The notes under the pieces are model-generated. The model was not told the DNA's origin. It saw only the letters and a program-made list of their open reading frames with translations, and made no database searches. A DNA stretch of 64,000 bases, from the NCBI RefSeq assembly GCF_002280675.1, contig NZ_NCEN01000012.1:62001-126000 (forward strand), written 5' to 3'. This DNA comes from Novosphingobium sp. 32-60-15 (lineage in GTDB: Bacteria; Pseudomonadota; Alphaproteobacteria; Sphingomonadales; Sphingomonadaceae). Both the position numbers and the translations under genes were made by a program. Shown piece by piece: positions 8,313-17,924 of this stretch. The first letter of the stretch is position 1. The number at the start of each line of letters is the position of its first letter.

Positions 8313-8734
8313 GCCTCTGCCTCAATTACGGTCAATTCGACATAACCCACCAGCAAGTCCGATTTCGCCTGCCCCCAGGCCCAGCCACCGGCCATATCCA
8401 GAACGTCGAAAACTTCGCCCGCAGCAAGTGTGCGCAAGGGGCCGCCATCAGGTCTGCCAGCATCGCGCAATGTCGCCGCAGCCTTCAGCACGTGCGGCAT
8501 CGGCACGGCATAATGCGGCACGAAATAGCGCCCCGCCAGGCCGATATGGGCAAGATCCCCGCGCACCGGCAAATGCGGCTTGTCTGAACGGTCCGACGGA
8601 CGGCACAGCGAAAGCTGCACGGTCGGCACGTCAACAGGGAGAGGCGATGCTTCAGCAGTCAATTCAGGTTGCCCCCGGAACAGGAAAGCAGGGCGATTAG
8701 CCGCGTCAGCGCTTTCAGGCAAGGCAGAGCGCAT
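8309..8734 (-). CDS. SH3-domain protein, apparent remnant of a C40 peptidase
   Basis: A 141-residue protein that matches the N-terminal half of the NlpC/P60 (C40) peptidases of sphingomonads: a linker with the conserved RGDLAHIGLAGRYFVPHYAVP region at about 58-78 and an SH3-like domain ending in VGYVELTVI. The catalytic NlpC/P60 domain that should follow is absent; the frame stops at the ATG of argC. Upstream, the aminopeptidase gene ends one base away. The protein could still bind peptidoglycan or another partner, but it cannot be a hydrolase. There is no signal peptide. The family comparison is from memory. Confidence 0.7.
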   Translation of the reverse strand: MRSALPESADAANRPAFLFRGQPELTAEASPLPVDVPTVQLSLCRPSDRSDKPHLPVRGDLAHIGLAGRYFVPHYAVPMPHVLKAAATLRDAGRPDGGPLRTLAAGEVFDVLDMAGGWAWGQAKSDLLVGYVELTVIEAEA

Positions 8735-8735
8735 T

Positions 8736-10133
8736 TCAGGCGTATCTTGCCCGCAATAAGCCCCACACCGCCCGCAAGCCTAAGGCATCCCCGCCTTTGG
8801 GTCGCCCCGGTTTTGCGGCAGGCCGCCATGCGAATGTATCAAAATGGGCCCAATCGACCCCATCGCACACGAATTTGTCGAGAAACAGCGCTGCAACGCT
8901 GGCCCCGGCAAAGCCGCTGGCGGGGGAATTCTGCAAATCTGCCACGTCGGATTTCAGATATTCGCGGTAGCCTTCAAACAAAGGCAGGCGCCAGCAGGCG
9001 TCATCGCGCTCAAGCCCCGCTGCCAGCAATTGGTCGGCGGTTGCATCCTTGCGGGCGAACATGGCGGGCAGATCAGGCCCCAAAGCCACGCGCGCCGCGC
9101 CGGTAAGTGTTGCGAAATCGATCACCAGTTCGGGGTTCATTTCACACGCCCGCACCAGGGCATCGCCCAATACAAGCCGCCCTTCCGCATCGGTGTTAGT
9201 CACTTCCACCGACAGGCCGTTGCGCGCGCGCAAAATGTCGCCGGGCCGGAAGGCATTGCCCGATATTGCATTTTCCACTGCAGGAACAAGCACATGCAGC
9301 CGGATGTTCAGGCCCATCGCCATGATCAGACCGGCCAGAGCCAGCGCATGGGCTGCGCCGCCCATGTCCTTTTTCATCAGCGCCATGCCTGATGATGGCT
9401 TGATATCCAGCCCGCCTGAATCAAAACATACGCCTTTGCCGACAATCGCCACGCGCGGATGTTTGGGATCGCCCCATTCCATTTCAATCAGGCGCGGCGC
9501 ATGGCTGCGCGCTGCTGCCCGGCCCACTGCGTGGATCATCGGATATTCGCGTTCAAGCATGTCGCCTGAAACCACATGGATTTCGGCATGATAGGTCTTG
9601 GCCAGCGCGCGCGCTTCTGCCTCCAACTGGGCGGGGCCCATGTCCTCGGCCGGCGTATTGACCAGATCGCGGACCATCAGCACAGCCGTCGCTTCGGCAA
9701 GCGCAGGTTCGATCAAGGCAACTTCTGCTGTCAGCAAAATCCGGGGTTCGGTATCCTTGGCGTCCTTGCGGTAACGGTCAAAGCGGTATTGCCCCGTCAC
9801 CCAGCCATGTAGCGCCTTGCCCGTCGGACCACCAACACGGCGATAGGTGCCACCGGGGAGCACATCGGCCAGTTTGGCAAGGCACCACGACGAGAGGTTG
9901 TTGACGTTGGCGACTCCGGACACGGCGAACCAGCCATCGCCATCTGGCACGATGGCATATTCGTATCCGCCGCCTTCAAACTTCTGCGCGGCAAGGCTTG
10001 CGCGTTGCCCGACGCTCAGCCCTTTGAGAAAGTCCGGTAGCGTCGCCTTGTCGACAAGGTGAAGGGCAATGGCCGGTTGGCCGCGATCAGGCTGGATCAG
10101 CGCGTTTCTGTCGTTCATGTCGGCGCCATTCAT
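8736..10133 (-). CDS. Leucyl aminopeptidase family protein (M17)
   Basis: A 465-residue M17 peptidase. These dizinc or manganese enzymes remove N-terminal residues from peptides in the cytoplasm. The metal and catalytic motifs are intact: GKGVCFDSGGLDIK at about 232-245, KKDMGGAA at about 254-261 and the family signature NTDAEGRL at 313-320. Two in-frame ATG codons start the frame (10133 and 10118). The gene is divergent from map and leads the leftward run to the SH3 gene and argC. Confidence 0.92.
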   Translation of the reverse strand: MNGADMNDRNALIQPDRGQPAIALHLVDKATLPDFLKGLSVGQRASLAAQKFEGGGYEYAIVPDGDGWFAVSGVANVNNLSSWCLAKLADVLPGGTYRRVGGPTGKALHGWVTGQYRFDRYRKDAKDTEPRILLTAEVALIEPALAEATAVLMVRDLVNTPAEDMGPAQLEAEARALAKTYHAEIHVVSGDMLEREYPMIHAVGRAAARSHAPRLIEMEWGDPKHPRVAIVGKGVCFDSGGLDIKPSSGMALMKKDMGGAAHALALAGLIMAMGLNIRLHVLVPAVENAISGNAFRPGDILRARNGLSVEVTNTDAEGRLVLGDALVRACEMNPELVIDFATLTGAARVALGPDLPAMFARKDATADQLLAAGLERDDACWRLPLFEGYREYLKSDVADLQNSPASGFAGASVAALFLDKFVCDGVDWAHFDTFAWRPAAKPGRPKGGDALGLRAVWGLLRARYA

Positions 10134-10218
10134 GCCGCAGTGCGCCGCCGGTTGCGAGTGGAAAGTGCATTTTCGTCAACGTCTCGCAATTTGCGCGCAA
10201 CGTCGCTATGTGCCGCAT

Positions 10219-11043
10219 ATGACCGAATATGTGACAGTTGAAGACCACGATATCGTCCTGCGTGACGGAACGATCAAACTCCACGGCCCCGCCGCGTTTG
10301 AAGCCATGCGCAAAGCAGGCCGCCTCGCCGCCGAGATCATGGATGCACTCGCGCCGCTTGTGCAGCCGGGCGTGCGGACCGATTACCTTGACGATGTCGT
10401 GCGGCAGATGACGCTTGATGGCGGCGCGGTTCCGGCAACACTGGGTTATCGCGGCTACACGCATTCGTGCTGCATTTCTGTCAATCACGTCGTTTGCCAC
10501 GGTATTCCTTCGGACAAGACGCTGAAAGACGGGGACATCGTCAACATTGACGTAACCCCCCTGCTGGATGGCTGGCATGGCGACACCAGCCGGATGTATC
10601 TGGTCGGCGATGTGCCGTTAAAGGCCAAGCGCCTAGTCGACGTGACCCACGAATGTCTGATGATCGGCATCGAAAAGGCCAAACCCGGCGCGCGGTTGGG
10701 TGATATCGGCGCGGCCATTCAGGCCCATGCCGAAAAGCAGCGTTATGGCGTTGTGCGTGAATTTTGCGGACATGGCCTTGGCCGTCTTTTCCACGATGCG
10801 CCCGAAGTTGTCCACGCAGGGCGCGCAGGCACCGGCCCGGAACTAAAGCCCGGCATGTTCTTCACGATTGAACCCATGATCAATCTGGGCAAGCCCGGCG
10901 TCAAAATCCTTGAGGATGGCTGGACGGCTGTCACGCGGGATCGTTCGCTGTCCGCGCAGTTTGAACATTCCATCGGCATTACCGAAACGGGCTGCGAAAT
11001 CTTCACACTCAGCCCCAAAGGACTGCACAAGCCGCCTTACTGA
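10219..11043 (+). CDS. map: Type I methionine aminopeptidase
   Basis: A 274-residue M24 metallopeptidase that removes the initiator methionine from new proteins. The metal ligands are visible: the aspartates in NIDVTPLLDGWHGDTSRM, the histidine in GHGLGRLFHD, and glutamates in FTIEPMI and FEHSIGITE. The start at 10219 (MTEYVTV) gives the usual length; the frame is open further upstream but that would run into the divergent promoter region. No ribosome site precedes this ATG, so the message may be nearly leaderless. A hairpin lies seven bases after the stop. Confidence 0.93.
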   Translation: MTEYVTVEDHDIVLRDGTIKLHGPAAFEAMRKAGRLAAEIMDALAPLVQPGVRTDYLDDVVRQMTLDGGAVPATLGYRGYTHSCCISVNHVVCHGIPSDKTLKDGDIVNIDVTPLLDGWHGDTSRMYLVGDVPLKAKRLVDVTHECLMIGIEKAKPGARLGDIGAAIQAHAEKQRYGVVREFCGHGLGRLFHDAPEVVHAGRAGTGPELKPGMFFTIEPMINLGKPGVKILEDGWTAVTRDRSLSAQFEHSIGITETGCEIFTLSPKGLHKPPY

Positions 11044-11049
11044 CGAACA

Positions 11050-11070
11050 CCTGCCTAAAAAACAGGCAGG
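11050..11070 (+). terminator. Hairpin after map
   Basis: CCTGCCT at 11050-11056 pairs perfectly with AGGCAGG at 11064-11070 around a seven-base A-rich loop. Only a weak T-containing stretch follows (CCTTGTG), then ATTTTG ten bases later. A partial terminator shielding glnB from map is likely. Confidence 0.5.
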
Positions 11071-11072
11071 CC

Positions 11073-11136
11073 TTGTGCAAATTTTGTGCATTAATCGAAC
11101 ACGTGTGCGCAACGAAGCATAAGCCTTAGTTGCGCA
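11073..11136 (+). promoter_or_regulatory. Repeats upstream of the sigma-54 promoter, candidate activator sites
   Basis: TTGTGCA occurs twice, at 11073-11079 and 11084-11090, exactly one helical turn apart. A spaced inverted repeat, TGCGCAA at 11106-11112 and TTGCGCA at 11130-11136, follows. The area sits 85-145 bases before the -24 element, where an NtrC-type enhancer would be expected. Neither repeat is a clean NtrC consensus, so the assignment is a guess. Confidence 0.35.
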
Positions 11137-11217
11137 TTCGTTTCAAATCTTGCCCAACCCCCGAAATTCCTGCTTTCCCGCCGCCTCTCGATGGCCTAGT
11201 GCTGACAACAATCAGCG

Positions 11218-11232
11218 TGGCACGATTCTTGT
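11218..11232 (+). promoter_or_regulatory. Sigma-54 (RpoN) promoter of glnB-glnA
   Basis: TGGCACG, four bases, then TTGT: this fits the -24/-12 consensus TGGCACG-N4-TTGCA in all positions except the last C of the -12 element. The GG at 11219-11220 and GT at 11231-11232 have the correct 10-base spacing. It lies 78 bases before the glnB start, as expected for nitrogen-regulated PII-glutamine synthetase operons. Confidence 0.8.
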
Positions 11233-11234
11233 AA

Positions 11235-11648
<414 letters not shown>

Positions 11649-11805
11649 TCGTGCGCAGCTTTTGACGAGTTGAAGCTGCATCGGGCCCGTCCCGACACAG
11701 CATCAGAACGGGGGTGGGCCTGTGGACGGGCAAGCCTCCATGGTTATCATAACCCCACTTAACCCCCGGACCTCTCCACCGGGGCAAGAAGAAGAAGGAC
11801 CAGCG

Positions 11806-13215
11806 ATGGCAACTGCAAAGGACATTCTCGCCCGCATCAAGGACGAGGAAATTGAGTGGGTAGATCTGCGCTTCACCGATCCCAAGGGCAAGTGGCAGCA
11901 CCTCACCATGGTCGCCGGCCTGATCGGCGAAGACGAGTTGGAAGACGGCCTGATGTTCGACGGTTCGTCGATTGAAGGCTGGAAGGCGATCAATGAATCA
12001 GACATGATTCTGAAGCCTGATCTTACGGCAGTCTATATGGATCCGTTCAGCGCAACTTCGATGATGATCATCGTGTGCGACATTGTCGAGCCATCGACCG
12101 GTGAACTGTATTCGCGCGATCCCCGCTCAACCGCCAAGCGCGCTGAAGCTTTCGTGAAGTCAACTGGCGTGGGTGACACCGTGTACGTTGGCCCTGAAGC
12201 AGAATTCTTCCTGTTTGATGACGTCAAGTATTACGACGGCTATGACGGTAACGGCTTCCGCATCGATGACGTTGAACTGCCAACGAACACGAACAAGGAT
12301 TACGAAGGCGGCAACATGGGCCACCGTCCGGGCGTAAAGGGTGGTTACTTCCCCGTCGCTCCGATCGACAGCTGCGTTGATATCCGTGGCGAAATGGTCT
12401 CGACCATGATCGAAATGGGCCTGCCTTGCGACAAGCATCACCATGAAGTTGCCTCGGCGCAGCACGAACTCGGCCTGACCTTCGGTACGCTGGTGCAAAC
12501 CGCTGACCGCATGCAGGTTTACAAGTATGTCGTGCAGCAGGTTGCGCATGCTTATGGCAAGTCGGCCACGTTCATGCCGAAGCCCATCAAGGGTGACAAC
12601 GGTTCGGGCATGCACACGCACATCTCGATCTGGGAAGCTGGCAAGCCATTGTTTGCCGGCAATGGCTATGCCGGTCTGTCGGACATGTGCCTGTACTTCA
12701 TCGGCGGCGTGATCAAGCACGCCAAGGCCCTGAACGCTTTCACCAACCCCACCACCAACAGCTACAAGCGTCTGGTTCCGGGTTATGAGGCCCCTGTTCT
12801 GCTGGCGTACTCGGCCCGCAACCGTTCGGCTTCATGCCGCATCCCTTACGGTGCCGGTTCAAAGGCAAAGCGCGTTGAATTCCGCTTCCCTGACGCGATG
12901 GCCAACCCGTACCTGTGCTATGCAGCCCTGCTGATGGCCGGTCTTGATGGCATCAAGAACAAGATCCACCCGGGCGAAGCCATGGACAAGAACCTTTACG
13001 ATCTGCCACCAGCAGAACTCGCAGAAGTTCCAACCGTGTGCGGCAGCTTGCGTGAAGCGCTTGACAGCCTTGCTGCTGACCATGACTTCCTGCTTCAGGG
13101 TGGCGTGTTCACCAAGGACCAGATCGAAGCCTACATGGAACTGAAGTGGCCAGACGTGATGCGTTGGGAAACCACGCCATCGGCTGTCGAATTCGACATG
13201 TACTACTCGCTCTGA
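11806..13215 (+). CDS. glnA: Glutamine synthetase type I
   Basis: A 469-residue dodecameric GSI enzyme, which makes glutamine from glutamate, ammonia and ATP. The start ([11 protein letters not shown]) follows AAGGA; the frame is open upstream but that part is not conserved. The regulatory tyrosine for adenylylation is Y398 in NLYDLPP, so the enzyme is of the GSI-beta type. The 157-base gap after glnB may hold a second promoter, which I cannot define. A strong terminator follows the gene. Confidence 0.97.
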   Translation: MATAKDILARIKDEEIEWVDLRFTDPKGKWQHLTMVAGLIGEDELEDGLMFDGSSIEGWKAINESDMILKPDLTAVYMDPFSATSMMIIVCDIVEPSTGELYSRDPRSTAKRAEAFVKSTGVGDTVYVGPEAEFFLFDDVKYYDGYDGNGFRIDDVELPTNTNKDYEGGNMGHRPGVKGGYFPVAPIDSCVDIRGEMVSTMIEMGLPCDKHHHEVASAQHELGLTFGTLVQTADRMQVYKYVVQQVAHAYGKSATFMPKPIKGDNGSGMHTHISIWEAGKPLFAGNGYAGLSDMCLYFIGGVIKHAKALNAFTNPTTNSYKRLVPGYEAPVLLAYSARNRSASCRIPYGAGSKAKRVEFRFPDAMANPYLCYAALLMAGLDGIKNKIHPGEAMDKNLYDLPPAELAEVPTVCGSLREALDSLAADHDFLLQGGVFTKDQIEAYMELKWPDVMRWETTPSAVEFDMYYSL

Positions 13216-13236
13216 TCTTTCAGACCGATGTTACAG

Positions 13237-13268
13237 AAAAAGGCGTCCGGGAAACCGGGCGCCTTTTT
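13237..13268. terminator. Strong bidirectional terminator after glnA
   Basis: Nine-base arms at 13242-13250 and 13255-13263 (one G-T pair) close on a GAAA tetraloop, with five A before and five T after. It is a classical intrinsic terminator ending the glnB-glnA message. Confidence 0.9.
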
Positions 13269-13424
13269 CTTTGCGCACAAGAGGACACCGCTTGCTGGGG
13301 GCAACGCCCCTGACGATGATTTTTTCCACACTTTGCGACGAACCGAGTTGAACGGTTATGGGCGTCGGATGAACCGAACCCCGCGTGGGTTATCGAATCC
13401 GCCCAAATCGCTAGGTAGGCTGCC

Positions 13425-13910
13425 ATGCTTCGTAAACTGGTCGCCAGCCTCCTCGCCCTGATTTCCCTCGCAACGCTTCCCACCGTCGCTCACGCACGGC
13501 TCCAGTGCGTCACGTATGCGCGGCAAATTTCGGACGTCCAGATTTCGGGCAACGCGCGCGACTGGTGGGGCAACGCCGAGGGCACCTATGAGCGCGGCGT
13601 TGAACCAAAGGCCGGAGCCGTCCTCGCCTTTGCAGGCACCCGCGCCATGCCATATGGCCACGTCGCCGTTGTTCGCCAAGTGGTGGATGCCCGCCACATT
13701 CTGATTGATCACGCCAACTGGTCAGGCCCCGGCGCGGTTGATCGCGGCGTTGTGGCTGTGGACGTTTCGCCTGCTGGCGATTGGAGCGAAGTCCGCGTCT
13801 GGTACGCTCCCACCAAATCTGTTGGCCTGCGCGCCAGCCCCGCGCATGGCTTCATTTATCCCCGCACCATGACCGCCACAGCCGAAGTTAAGCCCGCATC
13901 CAAAGGATGA
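13425..13910 (+). CDS. Exported CHAP-domain cysteine hydrolase
   Basis: A 161-residue protein with a signal peptide cleaved near residue 24 (VAHA). The mature part is a CHAP domain, a papain-like fold that cuts peptidoglycan peptides or related amides. The catalytic cysteine is C28 (QCVTYAR), the histidine H79 (PYGHVAVV) and the polar third residue N98 (DHANW). The domain starts right after the signal peptide, so no separate targeting domain exists. It is likely periplasmic and used in wall remodelling. The gene is flanked by the glnA terminator and the convergent GGDEF-EAL gene. Confidence 0.85.
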   Translation: MLRKLVASLLALISLATLPTVAHARLQCVTYARQISDVQISGNARDWWGNAEGTYERGVEPKAGAVLAFAGTRAMPYGHVAVVRQVVDARHILIDHANWSGPGAVDRGVVAVDVSPAGDWSEVRVWYAPTKSVGLRASPAHGFIYPRTMTATAEVKPASKG

Positions 13911-13923
13911 GCCATCACCGCAC

Positions 13924-16209
13924 TTAGGCAGTGCGCAGAACCTTTGCTTCCTTTGGCTCCAGCAGCGCCAGCGCCTCTTCCGGCGGCATGGCCTTCCAGA
14001 ACAAGTGTCCCTGGATCATCTGGCAACCGGCAGCCTGTACCAGCGCCCGTTGGACCGGCGTTTCCACACCTTCAGCCACGACCTTCATGCGCAGCGTGTG
14101 GCCCAGTGAAACAATGGCGCGAAGGATCGAATGGGCATCAAGATCAGCTTCGATATTCTGCACGAAGGACCGGTCAATCTTGATCCGGTCAAACTGGAAC
14201 GAGCGCAAATAGCTTAGTGACGAATAGCCGATGCCGAAATCGTCCAGCGCGATGCGGAAGCCACGGTAATTCAGGCCTTTGAGCACTTCGACCACATGGT
14301 CACTGCGGTCCAGCATGACCCCTTCTGTGACTTCCAGTATGTAACGGCTTGGATCGGCACCAGTTTCGCGCACCATTGCATCGATCATCGGCAGGAAATC
14401 ACTCGCCATGATTTGCAGCGGCGACAGGTTCACGGAAATATCGCAATCGGGCCAATCGCGGCATTCTGTAAATGCACGGCGCAGCACCCATGCCCCCAGC
14501 GGAACCATCATGCCTGATTGCTCTGCCACCGGCACAAACAGGTTGGGCCGGATCAGCCCGCGTTCCGGATGCGGCCAGCGCAAGAGCGCTTCGAAGCCCT
14601 GGACCTTGCCATCCACCGCATCGACGATCGGTTGATAGGCCAGCGCCAATTCATCGCGCGCGATGGCCCGGCGCAATTCCATTTCCATTTCGCGGCGCAG
14701 CTTGACCGATGCATCCATATCACGCGTAAACCGGCGAAAACGCATGCGTCCGCGCTGCTTGGCACGATACAGCGCAATATCGGACCGGCGCAGTAATTCA
14801 CCCGGATCTTCGCTTTGTTCAGGGCCCCAGCTGATCCCGCATGAACACGTGACGTCAAGATTGCTGCCCGAAATCACGAACGGTTCGTTCATCAGCGCCA
14901 TAATCTGCCGGCCGAGCATATCGGCTGCAACTTTACCGCCGGTGGAACGCCGCAGCAGCACAAACTCGTCGCCACCAAAGCGCGACAAAAAGTCGCCGGG
15001 AGGCAGTGACTTGCGCAGGCGTAATGCAACCTGACGCACCAATTCATCGCCCACATGGTGGCCCAGCGTATCGTTCACCACTTTGAACCGGTCGATATCG
15101 ATATAGGCCACGAACACGTCGCCCAGTTGGCGCTGCTCAACACAGGCCGAAAGTTCCTGGCGCAAACGCTGCATGAAGTGCGCGCGATTGGGCAGGCCCG
15201 ACATCGCATCGTGCATGGCGTTGTGCTGTGCCTGCGCCTCGCTCGCTCTCAATTCGCTGGTTGTCCGGCGCATGCGCCGCACGATGATCGCGCCCCCTGC
15301 AACAACGCCAACGAAGAACAGGATATAGACCGCCAGCAAAGGCGCAGTGCGGCGCAAGATCGCTGGCCCCGGCGGTTTTGCCTGCCATGAAATGTACCCG
15401 ATTTCGGCACCGCCCACGTCTTTGAGCGCCAAGGCATTGCGGCCCGCGTCAAGGTCTGGCTGTGCATCAAGGCGCACATCACTGAGCATCAGCGAACCAC
15501 TGATATCGGCAACCACGCGCTCATCAAAATGGCGCACCAGCACGATATAGTCAGGCGGTCCTTTCAGAAGCCCCGTTTCGACATCCGGCACAATCGAGGC
15601 CACAGCCAGAAACGCCGAGCGTCCTTCGTGCTTTGTCAAAGCCGCCAGCCCGCGCGGGATCGGCAGTCCCTTGCTGTCATATGGCCATTTGACGCCGCCC
15701 TGGTTGTGCCATTGCAAGGTTTTCGCCTCGCTCAGACTTTCTTTGACAGAGCGTTTGACCAAGGCGCGGATTTGCGGTTGTAGCGCGCCAAGCTGGCAGT
15801 TGCTTTCCAGCTTTACGCCCTTCCAGCAATGCACCGGCGTGCCGTCAAAGCGGACATGATAAAGGTGATCGATGCGGTGACTGCCCCAGAAGTACCCCGC
15901 CAGAAAGTTGCGCGCCCACGGCTCGAAGTCCGGGCGATTAAGCTTGGTTACGGCATCGTCCCAGCGGACCTGAAGCATGCCTGATTCGGCAATCTGGCGG
16001 CCGTTGCGTTCAACGAAGCGCTCCACCAGCCGTCGCTCCTCGGTCCGGGCATATTCGTCGGCAATGCTTGTTGAATTGCGGAAGGCTGCAACCAGCGCCG
16101 CAGTCAGCGCGAGCAAGGCCAGAAAAGTGCCCGCAATAATCCAGCGGGCACTGGTCGTACCCACTAGCTGTTGCGATTTTCCTCGCCGATGAACTGGCGC
16201 GTTCCCCAT
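13924..16209 (-). CDS. CHASE4-GGDEF-EAL cyclic-di-GMP enzyme
   Basis: A 761-residue inner-membrane signalling protein. A membrane segment at about 24-43 and another near 285-305 enclose a periplasmic sensor that looks like CHASE4. A GGDEF domain follows (SRFGGDEFVLL intact) and then an EAL domain (GFEALLRW, and DDFGIGYSS with KIDRSFV). Both active sites look complete, so it may make and degrade cyclic di-GMP. The ATG at 16209 is used; a TTG six codons earlier is possible. Neither has a clear ribosome site. Confidence 0.9.
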   Translation of the reverse strand: MGNAPVHRRGKSQQLVGTTSARWIIAGTFLALLALTAALVAAFRNSTSIADEYARTEERRLVERFVERNGRQIAESGMLQVRWDDAVTKLNRPDFEPWARNFLAGYFWGSHRIDHLYHVRFDGTPVHCWKGVKLESNCQLGALQPQIRALVKRSVKESLSEAKTLQWHNQGGVKWPYDSKGLPIPRGLAALTKHEGRSAFLAVASIVPDVETGLLKGPPDYIVLVRHFDERVVADISGSLMLSDVRLDAQPDLDAGRNALALKDVGGAEIGYISWQAKPPGPAILRRTAPLLAVYILFFVGVVAGGAIIVRRMRRTTSELRASEAQAQHNAMHDAMSGLPNRAHFMQRLRQELSACVEQRQLGDVFVAYIDIDRFKVVNDTLGHHVGDELVRQVALRLRKSLPPGDFLSRFGGDEFVLLRRSTGGKVAADMLGRQIMALMNEPFVISGSNLDVTCSCGISWGPEQSEDPGELLRRSDIALYRAKQRGRMRFRRFTRDMDASVKLRREMEMELRRAIARDELALAYQPIVDAVDGKVQGFEALLRWPHPERGLIRPNLFVPVAEQSGMMVPLGAWVLRRAFTECRDWPDCDISVNLSPLQIMASDFLPMIDAMVRETGADPSRYILEVTEGVMLDRSDHVVEVLKGLNYRGFRIALDDFGIGYSSLSYLRSFQFDRIKIDRSFVQNIEADLDAHSILRAIVSLGHTLRMKVVAEGVETPVQRALVQAAGCQMIQGHLFWKAMPPEEALALLEPKEAKVLRTA

Positions 16210-16370
16210 TATTTCGATGACTAGCAACCGGTTACGAAGAAAAGGTTATCAGTGGCACGGGGGAAACAATCAGTTTGGCTACCAACGCCATGTTCAGGAT
16301 GGAACCAATCGGGCCGCTCGCGGATTTCGACAGCGGAAACACTGGCGGGAGGGCCACCGGGAGATTCCTT

Positions 16371-16517
16371 ATGTTGTTAACAGTCGCGCTGGTTTTGTTC
16401 GTGTTGTGGGCGCTTGGCGTATTTGCGTTCAAGGTAACCGCAGGCCTCATCCACATCCTGCTGGTGGTCGCGCTGATCGTCGGGTTGGTGCAATTGTTCC
16501 GCGGTCGCCGGGTTTGA
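16371..16517 (+). CDS. Lmo0937/DUF5670-like small membrane protein
   Basis: A 48-residue protein with two hydrophobic stretches: MLLTVALVLFVLWALGVFAF and a second from about residue 24 to 43, then a basic end (RGRRV). This is the pattern of the Lmo0937 family of tiny membrane proteins, often stress-linked. The ATG at 16371 follows GGGAG at a normal distance, whereas the open frame further upstream has only a TTG and no conserved content. It stands alone. Confidence 0.75.
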   Translation: MLLTVALVLFVLWALGVFAFKVTAGLIHILLVVALIVGLVQLFRGRRV

Positions 16518-16642
16518 TAGCGCCCGCAGCCGAGTGAGCGGGTTGCATATTGCAACGCTAATGCTTAGCCTTGCCTTCGTGGAATATCGAACCCAGAACC
16601 GTTCGGGACACTAACTTTTTCAATCCAGTTTGGGAGTTCGCC

Positions 16643-17924
16643 ATGCGCGAAAGGCTTCAGCATTACATCAATGGCCAATGGGTCAACAGCGAAGGCGGCA
16701 AGCGCCACGAAGTGATCAATCCGGCCACCGAAGAGGCGTGTTGTGCAATCACTTTGGGCACGAAAGCAGACGTCGATAAGGCGGTTGCAGCTGCCCAAGC
16801 CGCGTTAAAGACTTTCAGCAAAACCACGCGCGAGGAACGCCTTGCGCTGATGGAACGGATTGTTGCCGAATACAAAAAGCGTGTGCCCGAATTGGCAGCT
16901 GCTATGGCCGAAGAGATGGGCGCGCCTGTCAGCTTTGCCAGCACCGCGCAGGTTGGCGCGGGCATTGGCGGGTTCCTTGGCACCATGGCCGCGCTCAAGA
17001 ACTTCAATTTCCTGGAAGACAACGGCGCGTATAAGGTGGCTTACGAACCCATCGGCGTGGTCGGCATGATCACGCCGTGGAACTGGCCGCTGAACCAGAT
17101 CGCGCTTAAAGTTGCACCGGCGATTGCCGCTGGCAACACCATGATCCTGAAGCCGTCGGAAGAGTGCCCCACCAACGCGGCGATTTTTGCCGAAATCCTT
17201 GATGCAGCGGGCGTTCCTGCGGGCGTGTTCAACCTGGTTCAGGGTGATGGTCCGGGCGTTGGCACGGCCATCAGTTCGCACCCCGGCATCGACATGGTCA
17301 GCTTCACCGGATCGACCCGCGCGGGCATTCTGGTGGCCAAAGCTGCTGCCGATACGGTCAAGCGCGTTCATCAGGAATTGGGCGGCAAGTCCCCCAACGT
17401 GGTGCTGCCCGATAACAACTGTTGGCGATCCGATGGAAGAAGGCGCGCATATCGGCCCTGTCGTCAACAAGACGCAGTTCGACAAAATTCGCGGCCTTAT
17501 TCAATCGGCCATTGATGAAGGCGCAAAGCTGGAAACCGGCGGCCCCGATCTGCCTGCCAACGTCAACCGTGGTTACTACATCAAGCCAACCGTCTTTTCA
17601 GGCGTGACGCCCGATATGCGGATTGCGCAGGAAGAAATCTTTGGCCCTGTCGCCACGATCATGGCCTATGACAGCCTTGAACAGGCCATCGAAATTGCCA
17701 ACGATACCGCTTACGGCCTGTCCGCCTGTATCACCGGCGATCCTGCAAAGGCCGCAGCAGTGGCCCCGGAACTTCGCGCTGGCATGGTAGCCATCAACAA
17801 CTGGGGCCCCAGCCCCGGCGCGCCGTTTGGTGGTTACAAGCAATCGGGCAATGGCCGTGAAGGCGGGCTTTATGGCCTGAAGGATTTCATGGAAGTGAAA
17901 TCGATCAGCGGCTTGCCTGCCTGA
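16643..17924 (+). pseudogene. Aldehyde dehydrogenase with internal deletion and frameshift
   Basis: The 5' part (16643 to about 17413) encodes the N-terminal 257 residues of an NAD-dependent aldehyde dehydrogenase, with TPWNWP, the cofactor loop SFTGSTRAG and the general-base glutamate in HQELGGKSPN. The 3' part (about 17415 to 17924) continues in the +1 frame with VGDPMEEGAHIGPVV, EEIFGPV and GGYKQSGNGRE to the natural end. In intact relatives some 45-50 residues lie between VVLPD and VGDP; they include the nucleophilic cysteine (NNGQSC). They are missing and the frame changes at the join. The total of 1282 bases fits a family length of about 475 residues minus that gap. It is inactive unless the deletion is an assembly error. 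Confidence 0.9.

Noticed and set aside
7362..8345. A 327-codon open frame antisense to argC
   Set aside because: argC is full length with its catalytic cysteine; the antisense product is rich in His, Gln and Arg, typical of shadow frames.
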